Shown: one piece after another, positions 8,300 through 18,303 of the stretch
Layout of the letters: every line of letters starts with the position of its first letter
Numbering within the stretch: the stretch's first letter is position 1
Origin: Streptomyces gardneri
GTDB lineage: Bacteria; Actinomycetota; Actinomycetes; Streptomycetales; Streptomycetaceae
DNA: 64,000 nucleotides
Assembly: GCF_006539185.1 (NCBI RefSeq)
Contig: NZ_BJMN01000028.1
Location: 90,635 to 154,634, forward strand
Direction: 5' to 3'
Notes under the pieces: generated by a model
The model's database searches: none
What the model was told of the DNA's origin: nothing
The model's input: only the letters and a program-made list of their open reading frames with translations
Made by a program: the position numbers and the translations under genes

Positions 8300-8653
8300 G
8301 TGGACCTGTCCCTGTCGACTCGCAATGTGTCCGGCGCTGGTGGCGACCGTACGGTCGTCGAGGTCGGTGGCGAGATTGATGTGTATACCGCGCCCAAGCT
8401 GCGCGAGCAGTTGGTCGAGTTGGTGAACGACGGCAGCTACCACCTGGTTGTCGACATGGAGGGCGTGGACTTCCTCGACTCCACCGGCCTGGGTGTGCTC
8501 GTCGGCGGCCTGAAGCGCGTTCGCGCGCACGAGGGCTCGCTGCGTCTGGTCTGCAACCAGGAGCGCATTCTGAAGATCTTCCGGATCACGGGGCTCACCA
8601 AGGTGTTCCCGATCCACCAGTCGGTCGACGAGGCCGTCAACGCGGTCGACTGA
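8300..8653 (+). CDS. bldG: BldG anti-anti-sigma factor
   Basis: STAS-domain anti-anti-sigma factor needed in Streptomyces for aerial hyphae and antibiotic production. It sequesters anti-sigma factors when dephosphorylated. The phospho-serine motif FLDSTGLGVL places the target serine at residue 61. The protein starts at GTG 8300 with GGAGG at 8291-8295. Compared with the S. coelicolor protein as I remember it (113 aa, serine 57), there is a four-residue insertion near residues 11-15 (SGAGG). The anti-sigma gene follows 14 nt downstream, so they form an operon. Confidence 0.95.
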   Translation: MDLSLSTRNVSGAGGDRTVVEVGGEIDVYTAPKLREQLVELVNDGSYHLVVDMEGVDFLDSTGLGVLVGGLKRVRAHEGSLRLVCNQERILKIFRITGLTKVFPIHQSVDEAVNAVD

Positions 8654-8667
8654 CCGAGGGGGATCGC

Positions 8668-9126
8668 ATGGCCACCGTTGAACTCCGATTCAGCGCTCAG
8701 CCCGAGCACGTCCGTACGGCCCGCCTGGTGGCGGCCGCGGTCGCCCGCAGGGCCGGAGTGGACGAGGCGGTCCTCGACGAGGTGCGTCTCGCCGTCGGTG
8801 AGGCCTGTTCCCGTGCGGTCGGGCTGCATCGCAGCAACGGCGTCACGACCCCCATCAGGGTCGTGCTGACCGAGGAGGAGAAGACGTTCTCCATCGAGGT
8901 CGGCGACGAGGTGCCGGGCGCGGGCGTGGCGGCGGCGGATGCCGCCGGTGTGCCCGGTGCGCGGTCCTCGGCTCCGGCCGACGACTTCGACGACGCCGAC
9001 GGCGAGGACGAGATGGGTCTCGCGGTGATCCGCGGGCTCGTCGACGACGTCGAGGTGAGCGCCGGCGAGGACGGCGGCACCATCCGCATGAGCTGGCCGA
9101 CCAGCCCGGCGGACGTCCTGTCCTGA
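8668..9126 (+). CDS. Anti-sigma factor / serine kinase-like partner of BldG (RsbW-type HATPase)
   Basis: A 152-residue GHKL ATPase-fold protein downstream of bldG (the SCO3548 position). The N-box region reads VRLAVGEACSRAVGLH. The general base Glu is kept, but the Mg/ATP-coordinating Asn seen in RsbW/SpoIIAB (EACTNAV) is Arg here. A G1-like DEMGLAVIRGLVDDVEV segment and GGTIRMSW close the fold, and an acidic linker (about residues 93-113) separates the boxes. It is expected to bind BldG; kinase activity is doubtful from the N-box. GGGG lies upstream of ATG 8668. A strong terminator follows. Confidence 0.88.
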   Translation: MATVELRFSAQPEHVRTARLVAAAVARRAGVDEAVLDEVRLAVGEACSRAVGLHRSNGVTTPIRVVLTEEEKTFSIEVGDEVPGAGVAAADAAGVPGARSSAPADDFDDADGEDEMGLAVIRGLVDDVEVSAGEDGGTIRMSWPTSPADVLS

Positions 9127-9156
9127 CACCGCCCTGAGCGGTACAAGAGCGACGAG

Positions 9157-9188
9157 AAGAGGCCCTGCCCAGCGCAGGGCCTCTTTTT
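9157..9188 (+). terminator. Rho-independent terminator of the bldG operon
   Basis: AAGAGGCCCTGC (9157-9168) pairs perfectly with GCAGGGCCTCTT (9174-9185) around a 5-nt loop and runs into five Ts. It is the most canonical intrinsic terminator in the window. Confidence 0.93.
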
Positions 9189-9328
9189 CGTTCCCCGCCC
9201 CGCCCCGCCCTGCCCCGCCCCGCCCCGCCCCCGTGCTCGCCTGCCCCCGCTCGCCCGACGCGCCCGCTCGGATTGGTGCATCCGCGCGGTGGCTCCGCGG
9301 GGTCCACGTTTGTGTCGGTTTATCTCCC

Positions 9329-9342
9329 TATGATCCGTCCCC
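9329..9342 (+). promoter_or_regulatory. Leaderless-type -10 box for hppA
   Basis: TATGAT at 9329-9334 lies 8 nt before the ATG at 9343, and there is no Shine-Dalgarno sequence. This is the spacing expected if transcription starts at or next to the start codon. Confidence 0.5.
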
Positions 9343-11670
9343 ATGGACCCCACTTCGCTCGCCGCGGCGGTGCTCACGAGCGGGAACCGGACGATCGTGG
9401 TCGTCGTCGCGGCCGTCGCGCTCGGCGCGCTGGTCGTCGCCCAGCTCCTCGTCCGCCAGGTGCTCGCGGCCGGCGAGGGCACCGAGAAGATGAAGGAGAT
9501 CGCCGCCGCCGTGCAGGAGGGCGCCAACGCCTATCTCGCGCGGCAGCTGCGCACCCTCGCCGTCTTCGCGGTCGCCGTGTTCTTCCTGCTGATGCTGCTG
9601 CCCGCCGACGACTGGGCGCAGCGCGCCGGACGGTCCCTGTTCTTCCTGGTCGGGGCGCTGTTCTCGGCGTCCACCGGATACGTCGGCATGCGCCTGGCCG
9701 TCCGGGCCAACGTGCGGGTCGCCGCCGCGGCCAGGGAGGCCACCCCAGGGCCGGGCGCTCCCGAGAAGGACCTCACCGAGGTCGCGCACCGGGCCATGCG
9801 GATCGCGTTCCGCACGGGCGGGGTCGTCGGTATGTTCACCGTCGGCCTCGGGCTGTTCGGAGCCTCCTGCGTCGTTCTCGTCTACGCCGCCGACGCGCCG
9901 AAGGTCCTGGAGGGTTTCGGTCTCGGCGCCGCGCTCATCGCGATGTTCATGAGGGTGGGCGGCGGCATCTTCACCAAGGCCGCCGACGTCGGCGCCGACC
10001 TGGTCGGCAAGGTCGAGCAGGGCATCCCCGAGGACGACGCGCGCAACGCCGCCACCATCGCCGACAACGTGGGCGACAACGTCGGAGACTGCGCGGGCAT
10101 GGCCGCCGACCTCTTCGAGTCGTACGCGGTGACGCTGGTCGCGGCGCTCATCCTCGGCATGGCCGCCTTCGGCGACCACGGCCTCGCGTTCCCGCTGATG
10201 GTGCCGGCCATCGGCGTGGTCACGGCGGTGATCGGCATCTTCGCGGTCGCCCCGCGGCGCACCGACCGCAGCGGGATGAGCGCGATCAACCGGGGCTTCT
10301 TCCTCTCGGCGGCCGTCTCGCTGGTGCTGGTCGCCGTCGCCGCCTTCACCTACCTGCCGTCCTCGTACGCCGAGCTGGATGGCGTCACCGAGCCCGGCAT
10401 CCCCGAACACAGCGGCGACCCGCGGGTCCTCGCCCTCGTCGCGGTCGCCATCGGCATCGTCCTCGCCGCGCTCATCCAGCAGCTCACCGGCTACTTCACC
10501 GAGACCGGCCGGCGGCCGGTGCGGGACATCGGCAGGTCCTCGCTCACCGGAGCCGCCACCGTCGTCCTCGCGGGCGTCGCCCTCGGTCTGGAGTCCGCGG
10601 TCTACGCGGCGCTGCTGATCGGTCTCGCCGTGTACGGGGCGTTCCTGCTCGGCGGCGCCTCGATCATGCTGGCGCTGTTCGCGGTCGCCCTCGCCGGGAC
10701 GGGACTGCTCACCACCGTCGGCGTGATCGTCGCCATGGACACCTTCGGCCCGGTCTCCGACAACGCGCAGGGCATCGCGGAGATGTCCGGGGACGTCCGG
10801 GGCGCGGGCGCGCAGGTCCTCACCGACCTGGACGCCGTGGGCAACACGACGAAGGCCATCACCAAGGGCATCGCCATCGCCACCGCCGTCCTGGCGGCCG
10901 CGGCGCTCTTCGGCTCCTACCGGGACGCCATCGAGACGGCGGTAGCCGAGGCCGGCGGGGCCGATGCGATCGGCGGGGCGGCCGACCTCCTGACGCTCTC
11001 CATGGACATCTCGCAGCCCAACAACCTCTTCGGGCTGATCCTCGGCGCCTCGGTCGTGTTCCTCTTCTCGGGCCTCGCGATCAACGCGGTCTCCCGGTCT
11101 GCCGGTTCGGTGGTCCACGAGGTGCGCCGGCAGTTCCGCGAGCACCCCGGGATCATGACGTACGCCGAGAAGCCCGAGTACGGGCGGGTCGTCGACATCT
11201 GCACCCGGGACGCACTCCGCGAACTCGCCACGCCCGGGCTGCTCGCGGTGACGGCCCCGATCGCGGTCGGCTTCGCGCTCGGTGTCGGCCCGCTCGGCTC
11301 GTACCTCGCCGGGGCGATCGGCGCGGGCGCCCTGATGGCGGTCTTCCTCGCCAACTCCGGTGGCGCGTGGGACAACGCGAAGAAGCTGGTCGAGGACGGC
11401 AACCACGGCGGCAAGGGCAGCGAGGCGCACGCGGCGACCGTCATCGGGGACACCGTCGGCGACCCCTTCAAGGACACGGCGGGACCGGCGATCAACCCGC
11501 TCCTGAAGGTGATGAACCTCGTCGCGCTGCTGATCGCCCCCGCCGTCGTGAAGTTCGGATACGGGGACGACGCCAGCGACTGGCTGAGGGCGCTGGTCGC
11601 GGGACTCGCGGTCCTCGTCGTGGTCGTCGCGGTCCTGGTCTCCAAGCGGCGTTCGGTGGCGGTCTCCTGA
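9343..11670 (+). CDS. hppA: Membrane-bound proton-pumping pyrophosphatase
   Basis: A 775-residue polytopic enzyme that hydrolyses pyrophosphate and pumps H+. It has the substrate loop DVGADLVGKVE (starting at D215), followed by the conserved NAATIADNVGDNVGDCAGMAAD segment and a C-terminal GDTVGDPFKDTAGPAINPL. GNTTKA at residues 500-505 has lysine where K+-dependent enzymes have alanine, which marks the K+-independent H+-PPase class. The start at ATG 9343 lacks a ribosome binding site and looks leaderless. A Gly/Ala-rich membrane protein of about 16 helices is expected. Confidence 0.96.
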   Translation: MDPTSLAAAVLTSGNRTIVVVVAAVALGALVVAQLLVRQVLAAGEGTEKMKEIAAAVQEGANAYLARQLRTLAVFAVAVFFLLMLLPADDWAQRAGRSLFFLVGALFSASTGYVGMRLAVRANVRVAAAAREATPGPGAPEKDLTEVAHRAMRIAFRTGGVVGMFTVGLGLFGASCVVLVYAADAPKVLEGFGLGAALIAMFMRVGGGIFTKAADVGADLVGKVEQGIPEDDARNAATIADNVGDNVGDCAGMAADLFESYAVTLVAALILGMAAFGDHGLAFPLMVPAIGVVTAVIGIFAVAPRRTDRSGMSAINRGFFLSAAVSLVLVAVAAFTYLPSSYAELDGVTEPGIPEHSGDPRVLALVAVAIGIVLAALIQQLTGYFTETGRRPVRDIGRSSLTGAATVVLAGVALGLESAVYAALLIGLAVYGAFLLGGASIMLALFAVALAGTGLLTTVGVIVAMDTFGPVSDNAQGIAEMSGDVRGAGAQVLTDLDAVGNTTKAITKGIAIATAVLAAAALFGSYRDAIETAVAEAGGADAIGGAADLLTLSMDISQPNNLFGLILGASVVFLFSGLAINAVSRSAGSVVHEVRRQFREHPGIMTYAEKPEYGRVVDICTRDALRELATPGLLAVTAPIAVGFALGVGPLGSYLAGAIGAGALMAVFLANSGGAWDNAKKLVEDGNHGGKGSEAHAATVIGDTVGDPFKDTAGPAINPLLKVMNLVALLIAPAVVKFGYGDDASDWLRALVAGLAVLVVVVAVLVSKRRSVAVS

Positions 11671-11744
11671 CGTGTCGTCCGTCTCATTCCCCGGGCTTCG
11701 GAGGGGTTCGAGACGTCATCTCGCTTGGTTCAAAAGACTGCAAT

Positions 11745-11764
11745 GTGGGATGAATCCGTCCCAC
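11745..11764. repeat. Short inverted repeat upstream of the lipoprotein gene
   Basis: GTGGGA (11745-11750) and TCCCAC (11759-11764) flank 8 nt in the hppA-lipoprotein gap. It could be an operator or a weak hairpin. The surrounding 60 bases are relatively AT-rich, as expected of a promoter region. Confidence 0.35.
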
Positions 11765-11831
11765 GAAAGGTGGAAGTAGCCCGTTCGGCGTGTATGTTCC
11801 GGGGCCGAGAGCCTTGGAAGGGACCGATCCG

Positions 11832-12485
11832 GTGAACAAGAAGCTTGCGGCCGCACTGTCCGGCGGTGCGGTACTGGTGCTCGTGCTGTCCGGTTGCAGC
11901 GATGACGAGGGCAACAAGGTGGAGGACTGGGCGAAGACGTTCTGCGACCAGGCGAAGCCTCAGATCCAGAAGCGGGCCAACGCCCACCAGATCATCATCT
12001 CGACGGCCGCGGACAGTAAGCCGGCCGAGATCCAGGCCGCCGACTCGAAGGCGTTCCAGGACATCGCCGACGCCGACCGCGCGCTCGCCAAGGCCGTCGA
12101 GGCCGCCGGGGCCCCGCCCGTCGAGAACGGCCAGAAGGTCCAGCAGGACGCGATCAAGGAGCTCAACGCCACCGCCGTGGCCTACGAGGGGCTCAAGAAG
12201 GAAGTCGACGCGCTCGACCCGGCCAACCAGCAGAAGTTCGCGGACGGCCTCCAGGACGTCGCCGACGGGCTGACCAAGATCGAGAAGATGGACCAGGCGG
12301 CGCTCGCCAAGCTGGAGGAGGGCGAGCTGGGCCAGGCGATGGCCAAGCAGCCCGGCTGCCAGAAGCCCACGGCCTCGGTCCCGCCGAAGACCTCCGGGTC
12401 GGCCACGGCCTCGCCGAAGGCCGGCGCGACCGCCTCGGACAAGGCCTCCGCCTCCGCCAAGCCCACCAAGAAGTCCTCGGAGTAG
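11832..12485 (+). CDS. Small secreted lipoprotein of unknown function
   Basis: A 217-residue protein from GTG 11832, with GGAAGGGA about 9 nt upstream. The signal peptide (KKLAAALSGGAVLVLVLSGC) ends in lipobox LSGC, so the mature protein should be lipid-anchored at Cys20. The body is mostly helical and charged (ADSKAFQDIADADRALAKAVEAA), with two further cysteines (FCDQ and PGCQ), and ends in an Ala/Ser/Thr/Lys-rich tail (residues about 185-217) like a wall-spanning linker. I recognise no catalytic domain. Confidence 0.85.
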   Translation: MNKKLAAALSGGAVLVLVLSGCSDDEGNKVEDWAKTFCDQAKPQIQKRANAHQIIISTAADSKPAEIQAADSKAFQDIADADRALAKAVEAAGAPPVENGQKVQQDAIKELNATAVAYEGLKKEVDALDPANQQKFADGLQDVADGLTKIEKMDQAALAKLEEGELGQAMAKQPGCQKPTASVPPKTSGSATASPKAGATASDKASASAKPTKKSSE

Positions 12486-12511
12486 GTCCGGAACAGGTCC
12501 CGGCTCACCGG

Positions 12512-12544
12512 CGGCGGCAGCGGCGATCCGGCCGTCTGCCGCCG
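12512..12544 (+). terminator. Possible hairpin terminator after the lipoprotein gene
   Basis: CGGCGGCAG (12512-12520) pairs with CTGCCGCCG (12536-12544) around 15 nt. There is no T-tract. The next 130 bases are a degenerate series of CTGCCGGTC/CCGCCGGT-like words that could form competing hairpins. Confidence 0.4.
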
Positions 12545-12685
12545 GTTCGCTGCCCGGTCCGCTGCCGGTCTTCCGCCGGTCCCATGCCGGTCTGCCGCCT
12601 GTCCGGCGTCGGTCCGCTCGGCCCGTCGTCGGGCTTGGCGCCCGTCTGCGGCCGGGTCGGCCGCCCGGATGTCGGTGGCGGCCGT

Positions 12686-12698
12686 CACAATGGGATCC
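12686..12698 (+). promoter_or_regulatory. Leaderless-type -10 box for the methyltransferase gene
   Basis: CACAAT at 12686-12691 lies 7 nt before GTG 12699. This decides the start: the in-frame ATGs at 12669 and 12690 have no ribosome binding site and lie upstream of or inside the -10 box. Confidence 0.5.
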
Positions 12699-14270
12699 GT
12701 GAGTACGACCAGCCTGCCTCCCCGCCTCCCGGTGCCCGCGCACGCCGACCGTCTGCGCGAGGCACTGCTCGCCGCCGACTACACCGCCGACGGCCTGCTC
12801 GACCTGCTCGGCGCCCCCGCCTACGCGGCGCTCGCCCGCAGCGAGACCGTGCCCGCCCTGCGCGCCACCCGCGGCGACTCGCCGCTGGAGACCCTCGTGC
12901 GGCTCTTCCTGCTCCAGCGGGCCGTCGACCACGACAAGGCCGCCGCGGCGCTCCCGCTGGCCGAGGCCCTCGCCGACGGCTGGGTCGTCCGCGAGGACGA
13001 CGCCGTGCTCGCGACGGTCGACATCCGCCCGTACGGCGGCCCGGACGGCGCCCAGGACGGCGGGAACTGGTTCATCGTCTCCGACCTCGGCTGCGCCGTC
13101 GGCGGAGCCGGGGGCATCGGGAAGAAGGCCGAGGGCGTCGTCCTCGGCGTCGGCGGCGCCTCCACCACGCTCGCCGGGATCACCGTCCGTACGCCGGTGT
13201 CCTCCGCGCTCGACCTCGGCACCGGCTCCGGCATCCAGGCGCTGCACGCCGCCCAGCACGCCACGCTGGTCACCGCCACCGATCTCAACGGGCGCGCCCT
13301 GGACTTCACCCGGCTCACCCTCGCCCTCTCCGGGGCCAGGGAGGCCGAGCTGCTCGAAGGGTCGCTCTTCGAGCCGGTCGACGGCGACACGTACGACCTG
13401 ATCGTCTCCAACCCGCCGTTCGTCATCTCTCCCGGCGCCACGCTCACCTACCGGGACGGCGGGATGGGCGGCGACGACCTGTGCCGCACGCTCGTGCAGC
13501 AGGCGGGCGAGCGGCTCAACGACGGCGGATACGCCCAGTTCCTCGCCAACTGGCAGCACGTGGAGGGCGAGGAGTGGCAGGACCGGCTGCGGTCCTGGGT
13601 GCCGCGCGGCTGCGACGCCTGGATCGTGCAGCGCGAGGTCCAGGACGTCACGCAGTACACGGAGCTCTGGCTGCGGGACAGCGGGGACCACCGCGGCGAC
13701 CCGGACGACTACCGACTGGCGTACGGACGCTGGCTCGACGAGTTCGAGGCCCGCAGGACCAGGGCGATCGGCTTCGGCTGGATCACGATCCGGCGGAACG
13801 CGGCGGTGGAGGCGGGGACCACCGAGCCCTCGATCCTGATCGAGGAGTGGCCGCACCCCGTCGAGCAGCCCCTCGGCGACACCATCCGCGCCCACTTCGA
13901 GCGCCAGGACTACCTGCGGAGCCGCGACGACGCCGCACTGCTCGCCGACCGCTTCACGCTCGCGCCCGAGGTCATGCAGGAGCAGGTCGGGCTGCCGGGC
14001 GCCGAGGACCCCGAGCACGTCGTGCTCCGGCAGAACCGCGGCATGCGCCGCGCCACCAAGGTCGACCACGTCGGCGCCGGGTTCGCCGGTGTGTGCGACG
14101 GCACCCTCAGCGCGGGCCGCATCCTCGACGCGATCGGGCAGCTGATGGGGGAGGACCCGGTCATACTGCGGGACCGCACCCCGCAGGCGATCCGGCTGCT
14201 CGTCGAGGAGGGCTTCCTGCTGCCCGTCGGGCAGACGCCCGGGGAGTACGGCGAGGAGAGCCCCGCTTGA
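12699..14270 (+). CDS. Class I SAM-dependent methyltransferase (NPPF type)
   Basis: A 523-residue protein. An N-terminal helical domain of about 150 residues (LPVPAHADRLREALLAADYT) is followed by a Rossmann methyltransferase core with SAM motif ALDLGTGSGIQ and the catalytic NPPF at residues 238-241. This motif is typical of N6-adenine, rRNA-guanine or N5-glutamine methyltransferases, so it probably modifies rRNA, DNA or a protein glutamine. The C-terminal about 200 residues are family-specific. It overlaps the ArsR gene by 4 nt. It occupies the SCO3545 position as I recall it; its substrate is not established. Confidence 0.85.
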   Translation: MSTTSLPPRLPVPAHADRLREALLAADYTADGLLDLLGAPAYAALARSETVPALRATRGDSPLETLVRLFLLQRAVDHDKAAAALPLAEALADGWVVREDDAVLATVDIRPYGGPDGAQDGGNWFIVSDLGCAVGGAGGIGKKAEGVVLGVGGASTTLAGITVRTPVSSALDLGTGSGIQALHAAQHATLVTATDLNGRALDFTRLTLALSGAREAELLEGSLFEPVDGDTYDLIVSNPPFVISPGATLTYRDGGMGGDDLCRTLVQQAGERLNDGGYAQFLANWQHVEGEEWQDRLRSWVPRGCDAWIVQREVQDVTQYTELWLRDSGDHRGDPDDYRLAYGRWLDEFEARRTRAIGFGWITIRRNAAVEAGTTEPSILIEEWPHPVEQPLGDTIRAHFERQDYLRSRDDAALLADRFTLAPEVMQEQVGLPGAEDPEHVVLRQNRGMRRATKVDHVGAGFAGVCDGTLSAGRILDAIGQLMGEDPVILRDRTPQAIRLLVEEGFLLPVGQTPGEYGEESPA

Positions 14271-15271
14271 TACGGATCGAGCTGGACGAGGCCTCGCTCG
14301 GGGCGACCCGGATCGCGATCAGCCCGCTGCGGGACGCGTTCTGTTCGATGCACCTCGCGCTGCCGCACCGGCATCCTTCCTGGCCCTACCAGGCGTGGGT
14401 CGGGCAGGCGCGCGAGGTGTGGCGGGAGGACGACAGGCTCCGGCCGCTGTGGGACCTCTTCGTCGAGGGGCGGGGCGAGGTATCCGACTTCCTGCTGCCC
14501 CGGCCGTTCGGCACGGTCAACGTCCACGAGGAGCTGGCCGCGCTGCGGGCCACCGACCCGGAGTTCGTCCGCGAGCAGGTGGCCGTCTGCTACCCGGGGA
14601 TGGCCGACCAGCCCTTCGTGCAGCCGTACCTGAAGGACCCCGAGGCGGCCTGCGCGGCGCTCGCCGACGCGTACGCGGCCTACTGGGAGGGCGCGATCGA
14701 GCCGTACTGGCCGACGATGCGCCGGCTCGTCGAGGACGAAGTGCTCGTCCGGGCCAGGACGTTCGCGACGGAGGGCATCGACGCGCTGTTCGCCGGCCTG
14801 GAGTCGCGGGGGCGGTGGCAGCCCCCCGTGCTCGAACTGACCAAGCACGTCGACGCCGAGTACGCGCCGGGGGAGCGGCGGCTCGTCCTCGTGCCGCTGG
14901 TCTTCGCCGAGGGCTGCCGGCTCTACTCGACGGACGACCCCGAGGTCTTCGCGCTCAGCTTCCAGGCCAGGGGCGCCGCCGCGCTGCGCGAACCGTCCGA
15001 GCCCGTCGCCGAGGACCGGCTCGGCCTGATGCTCGGCCGGGGCCGCGCGGCGGTCCTGCGCGAGCTGGGCGGGCCGCTGACCACGGCCGGGCTCGCCGAC
15101 CGGCTCGGCCTCGCGCCCAGCACGGTCTCCGAGCACCTGTCGGTGCTCTCCGAGGCCGGGGTGGTCACCCGCCACCGCGTCGGCCGCTCGGTGTACTACC
15201 AGCTGACGGACACCGGCCGTTCGCTGCTCGCGCTGCTCACGGGTGAGGGCCTCCTCAAGGCCGTGGCCTGA
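14267..15271 (+). CDS. ArsR-family transcriptional regulator with large N-terminal domain
   Basis: A 334-residue protein starting at TTG 14267, whose TTGA overlaps the methyltransferase stop. The C-terminal winged helix (LADRLGLAPSTVSEHLSVLS then a VGRSVYYQLTDTG wing) is a standard ArsR DNA-binding domain. The first 240 residues are a helical/beta domain of unknown ligand, common in actinobacterial ArsR-like proteins. No CxC metal site is visible, so metal sensing is unlikely. It may regulate the downstream ABC exporter, which starts 74 nt later from its own promoter. Confidence 0.82.
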   Translation: MIRIELDEASLGATRIAISPLRDAFCSMHLALPHRHPSWPYQAWVGQAREVWREDDRLRPLWDLFVEGRGEVSDFLLPRPFGTVNVHEELAALRATDPEFVREQVAVCYPGMADQPFVQPYLKDPEAACAALADAYAAYWEGAIEPYWPTMRRLVEDEVLVRARTFATEGIDALFAGLESRGRWQPPVLELTKHVDAEYAPGERRLVLVPLVFAEGCRLYSTDDPEVFALSFQARGAAALREPSEPVAEDRLGLMLGRGRAAVLRELGGPLTTAGLADRLGLAPSTVSEHLSVLSEAGVVTRHRVGRSVYYQLTDTGRSLLALLTGEGLLKAVA

Positions 15272-15331
15272 GGCCGTGGCCTGACGATTCGGGGCCTCCC
15301 GAATCGATGGCCCGGACCCTCCGCGGGCTTC

Positions 15332-15344
15332 TAGCGTCCGCCGC
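15332..15344 (+). promoter_or_regulatory. Leaderless-type -10 box for the ABC exporter operon
   Basis: TAGCGT at 15332-15337 lies 7 nt before ATG 15345. No ribosome binding site is present. Confidence 0.5.
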
Positions 15345-16366
<1,022 letters not shown>

Positions 16367-16370
<4 letters not shown>

Positions 16371-17140
16371 GGCACGTCCTGCGGCTGGTCCTCGTCGGCG
16401 TGCGCACCCATGTCTCGTACATGTCGCGCTCCCCGATCGAGATCACCTTCGCCGTCCTCGTACCGCTCGTCTACGCGACCCTGGCCGTCTACCTCTTCCG
16501 GGCCGCGGGCGACCCCGACCGCCTGCTCACCGCCTCCGTCGGCGCCGGACTGATGGGCATCTGGGGCTCGGTGCTCTTCGGTTCGGGCGGCGCCGTGCAG
16601 AACCAGCGCTGGCTCGGCACCCTGGAGACCCTGGTCGTGGCGCCGGCGCCGCTCGCGCTCGTCCTGCTCCCGATCACCCTCGCGACCGCCGTCATCGGCA
16701 CGTACGCGATGGGCGCGACGGTGCTGTGGGGCGTGGTCCTCTTCGACGTCCCGCTCGACTTCGCCCACCCGCTGCTCTTCCTGCTCGCCGTGCCGGTGTG
16801 CGTCCTCGCCCTCGGCATGATGGGGCTCCTCCTGGCCGCCACCTTCGTCCTGCTGCGGAACGCCAACGCCCTGGCCAACCCGCTGGACACGCCCGTCTGG
16901 CTGCTGTCCGGGCTCCTCGTGCCCGTCACCGTGCTGCCCGCCTGGACGCAGCCGCTGTCCTGGGCGCTGCCGACCACCTGGGGCGCGCGGGCCGTGCACG
17001 CGGCGACCTCCGGCGGGGACGTGATCACGCCGCTCCTCGTCGCCGCCGCGCTCGGGGCCGGCTACGCCCTGGCCGCCGTCCTCGTCCTCGGGCGGGTGGA
17101 GCGCCGGGCGCGCGCCGCCGCCACCCTCGCCCTCGCCTGA
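16367..17140 (+). CDS. ABC-2 exporter permease subunit 1
   Basis: A 257-residue membrane protein with six predicted helices. ATG 16367 overlaps the ATPase stop (ATGA). It is an ABC-2 type permease (EITFAVLVPLVYATLAVYLF through NPLDTPVWLLSGLLVPVTVLP). It pairs with the next gene as a heterodimeric membrane part. Confidence 0.87.
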
Positions 17141-17154
17141 AAGGCCTGACAGAG

Positions 17155-17946
17155 ATGTTCCGTTTCCCCGCCACCGCCCGGCTCGTCGTCGTCGGCGGCG
17201 CGATCTCCTACCGGGCGCTCTTCAACTGGACGACCCCGCCGATGTTCATCGGAACCCTGCTGGTGGGGCCGCTTCTCCAAGTCTTCTTCTTCGTCTTCCT
17301 CGGACGGGAACTGGGCGTCGCCGACGACCGTTTCCACCTTGTGGGAAACGCCGTTCTCGCAGCTTCCGCCTCCTGCGTGTACGGCGGCACGATGGCCGTC
17401 GCCAACGAGCGCCGGTACGGCACGCTCGGCGCCGTCCTGCTCTCGCCCCGGCACCGGGTCCCGCTCTGGATCGGCCGCGCCCTCCCGTACGTCCTCAACG
17501 GGCTGTTCGTCAGCGCCTTCGTGCTCACCGCCGCCGCGCTCGTGCTCGGGCTGCCCGTGCCCGCCGGGGCGCTGCCCGGGCTCGGTCTGGTGCTCCTCGC
17601 CGCCGCCGCTGCCTGCTCCGCCTTCGGGCTCGCGCTGGGGGCGCTCGGGCTTCGCTTCCGCGATGTGTTCCTGGTGTCCAACGTGGCGAGTTCGGGGCTG
17701 CTCCTCCTGACGGGCGCCGCCGTGCCCCGGGAGTCGCTGCCGGAGTGGATGCGGTTCGTCGGCGAGCTGCTGCCGCTCACGCACGCGGCGGACGCGGCGC
17801 GGCGGCTGACCGCGGGCGGCGGCCTGGACGGATCCCTGCTCGGGACCGAGCTCGCGGTGGGTGCCGGCTGGGGGCTGCTCGCCGTCGCCCTGCTCGCCGT
17901 CTTCGAGCGCGGCAGCCGACGCCGGGCCACGCTCGACGTGATGTGA
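17155..17946 (+). CDS. ABC-2 exporter permease subunit 2
   Basis: A 263-residue permease, 14 nt after the previous gene. Six hydrophobic segments are visible, with the ABC-2 signature region NVASSGLLLLTGAAVPRESLP near the fifth helix. It completes the exporter encoded by this three-gene operon. The start at ATG 17155 sits after a weak purine-rich run (ACAGAG). Confidence 0.87.
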   Translation: MFRFPATARLVVVGGAISYRALFNWTTPPMFIGTLLVGPLLQVFFFVFLGRELGVADDRFHLVGNAVLAASASCVYGGTMAVANERRYGTLGAVLLSPRHRVPLWIGRALPYVLNGLFVSAFVLTAAALVLGLPVPAGALPGLGLVLLAAAAACSAFGLALGALGLRFRDVFLVSNVASSGLLLLTGAAVPRESLPEWMRFVGELLPLTHAADAARRLTAGGGLDGSLLGTELAVGAGWGLLAVALLAVFERGSRRRATLDVM

Positions 17947-18105
17947 CAGGAGAAGCAGAAGGGAGTGGGTCACTACCGGCCATCTTCGTGAAACCGTACG
18001 GGACGGTCCGCGTCGTTCACCCGGAATTCGCGCTCTCGATGCCCGGAGGTGTCAGCCTCGGCTGCGGGAGACGAACACCTCACATGGACGGAACGGGGTA
18101 CGGGC

Positions 18106-18303
18106 ATGGAGAGCGGGCCGGCGATCTTCGCGGGGGCGGCGTTCACGCTGTTCGGAGGCGCGCTGCTGCTGTGGACCACCGTGCGGACGCTGCACCGTGA
18201 GCCCGTGGCGTACGGGGTCGCGCCGCGGACGGCCCTGGCGGCCACGAGCCTCTTCGGCACCGCCTTCGTCGTCCTCGGCTTCTGGTGCTTCGGCAGGCTC
18301 TGA
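18106..18303 (+). CDS. Small two-helix membrane protein
   Basis: A 65-residue protein from ATG 18106, preceded by GGGG/ACGGG purine stretches. Two membrane helices (IFAGAAFTLFGGALLLWTTV and ALAATSLFGTAFVVLGFWCF) are joined by a short basic loop. I recall a similar small protein at this place (before topA) in other Streptomyces. An in-frame ATG at 18049 would add 19 polar residues without a binding site, so I prefer 18106. Function unknown. Confidence 0.7.
   Translation: MESGPAIFAGAAFTLFGGALLLWTTVRTLHREPVAYGVAPRTALAATSLFGTAFVVLGFWCFGRL

Noticed and set aside
5107..8397. A very long open frame antisense to and overlapping the Tad genes and the helicase
   Set aside because: It is a product of high GC content. 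The peptide is Arg/Pro-rich without domains, and the overlapping frames contain complete recognisable genes.
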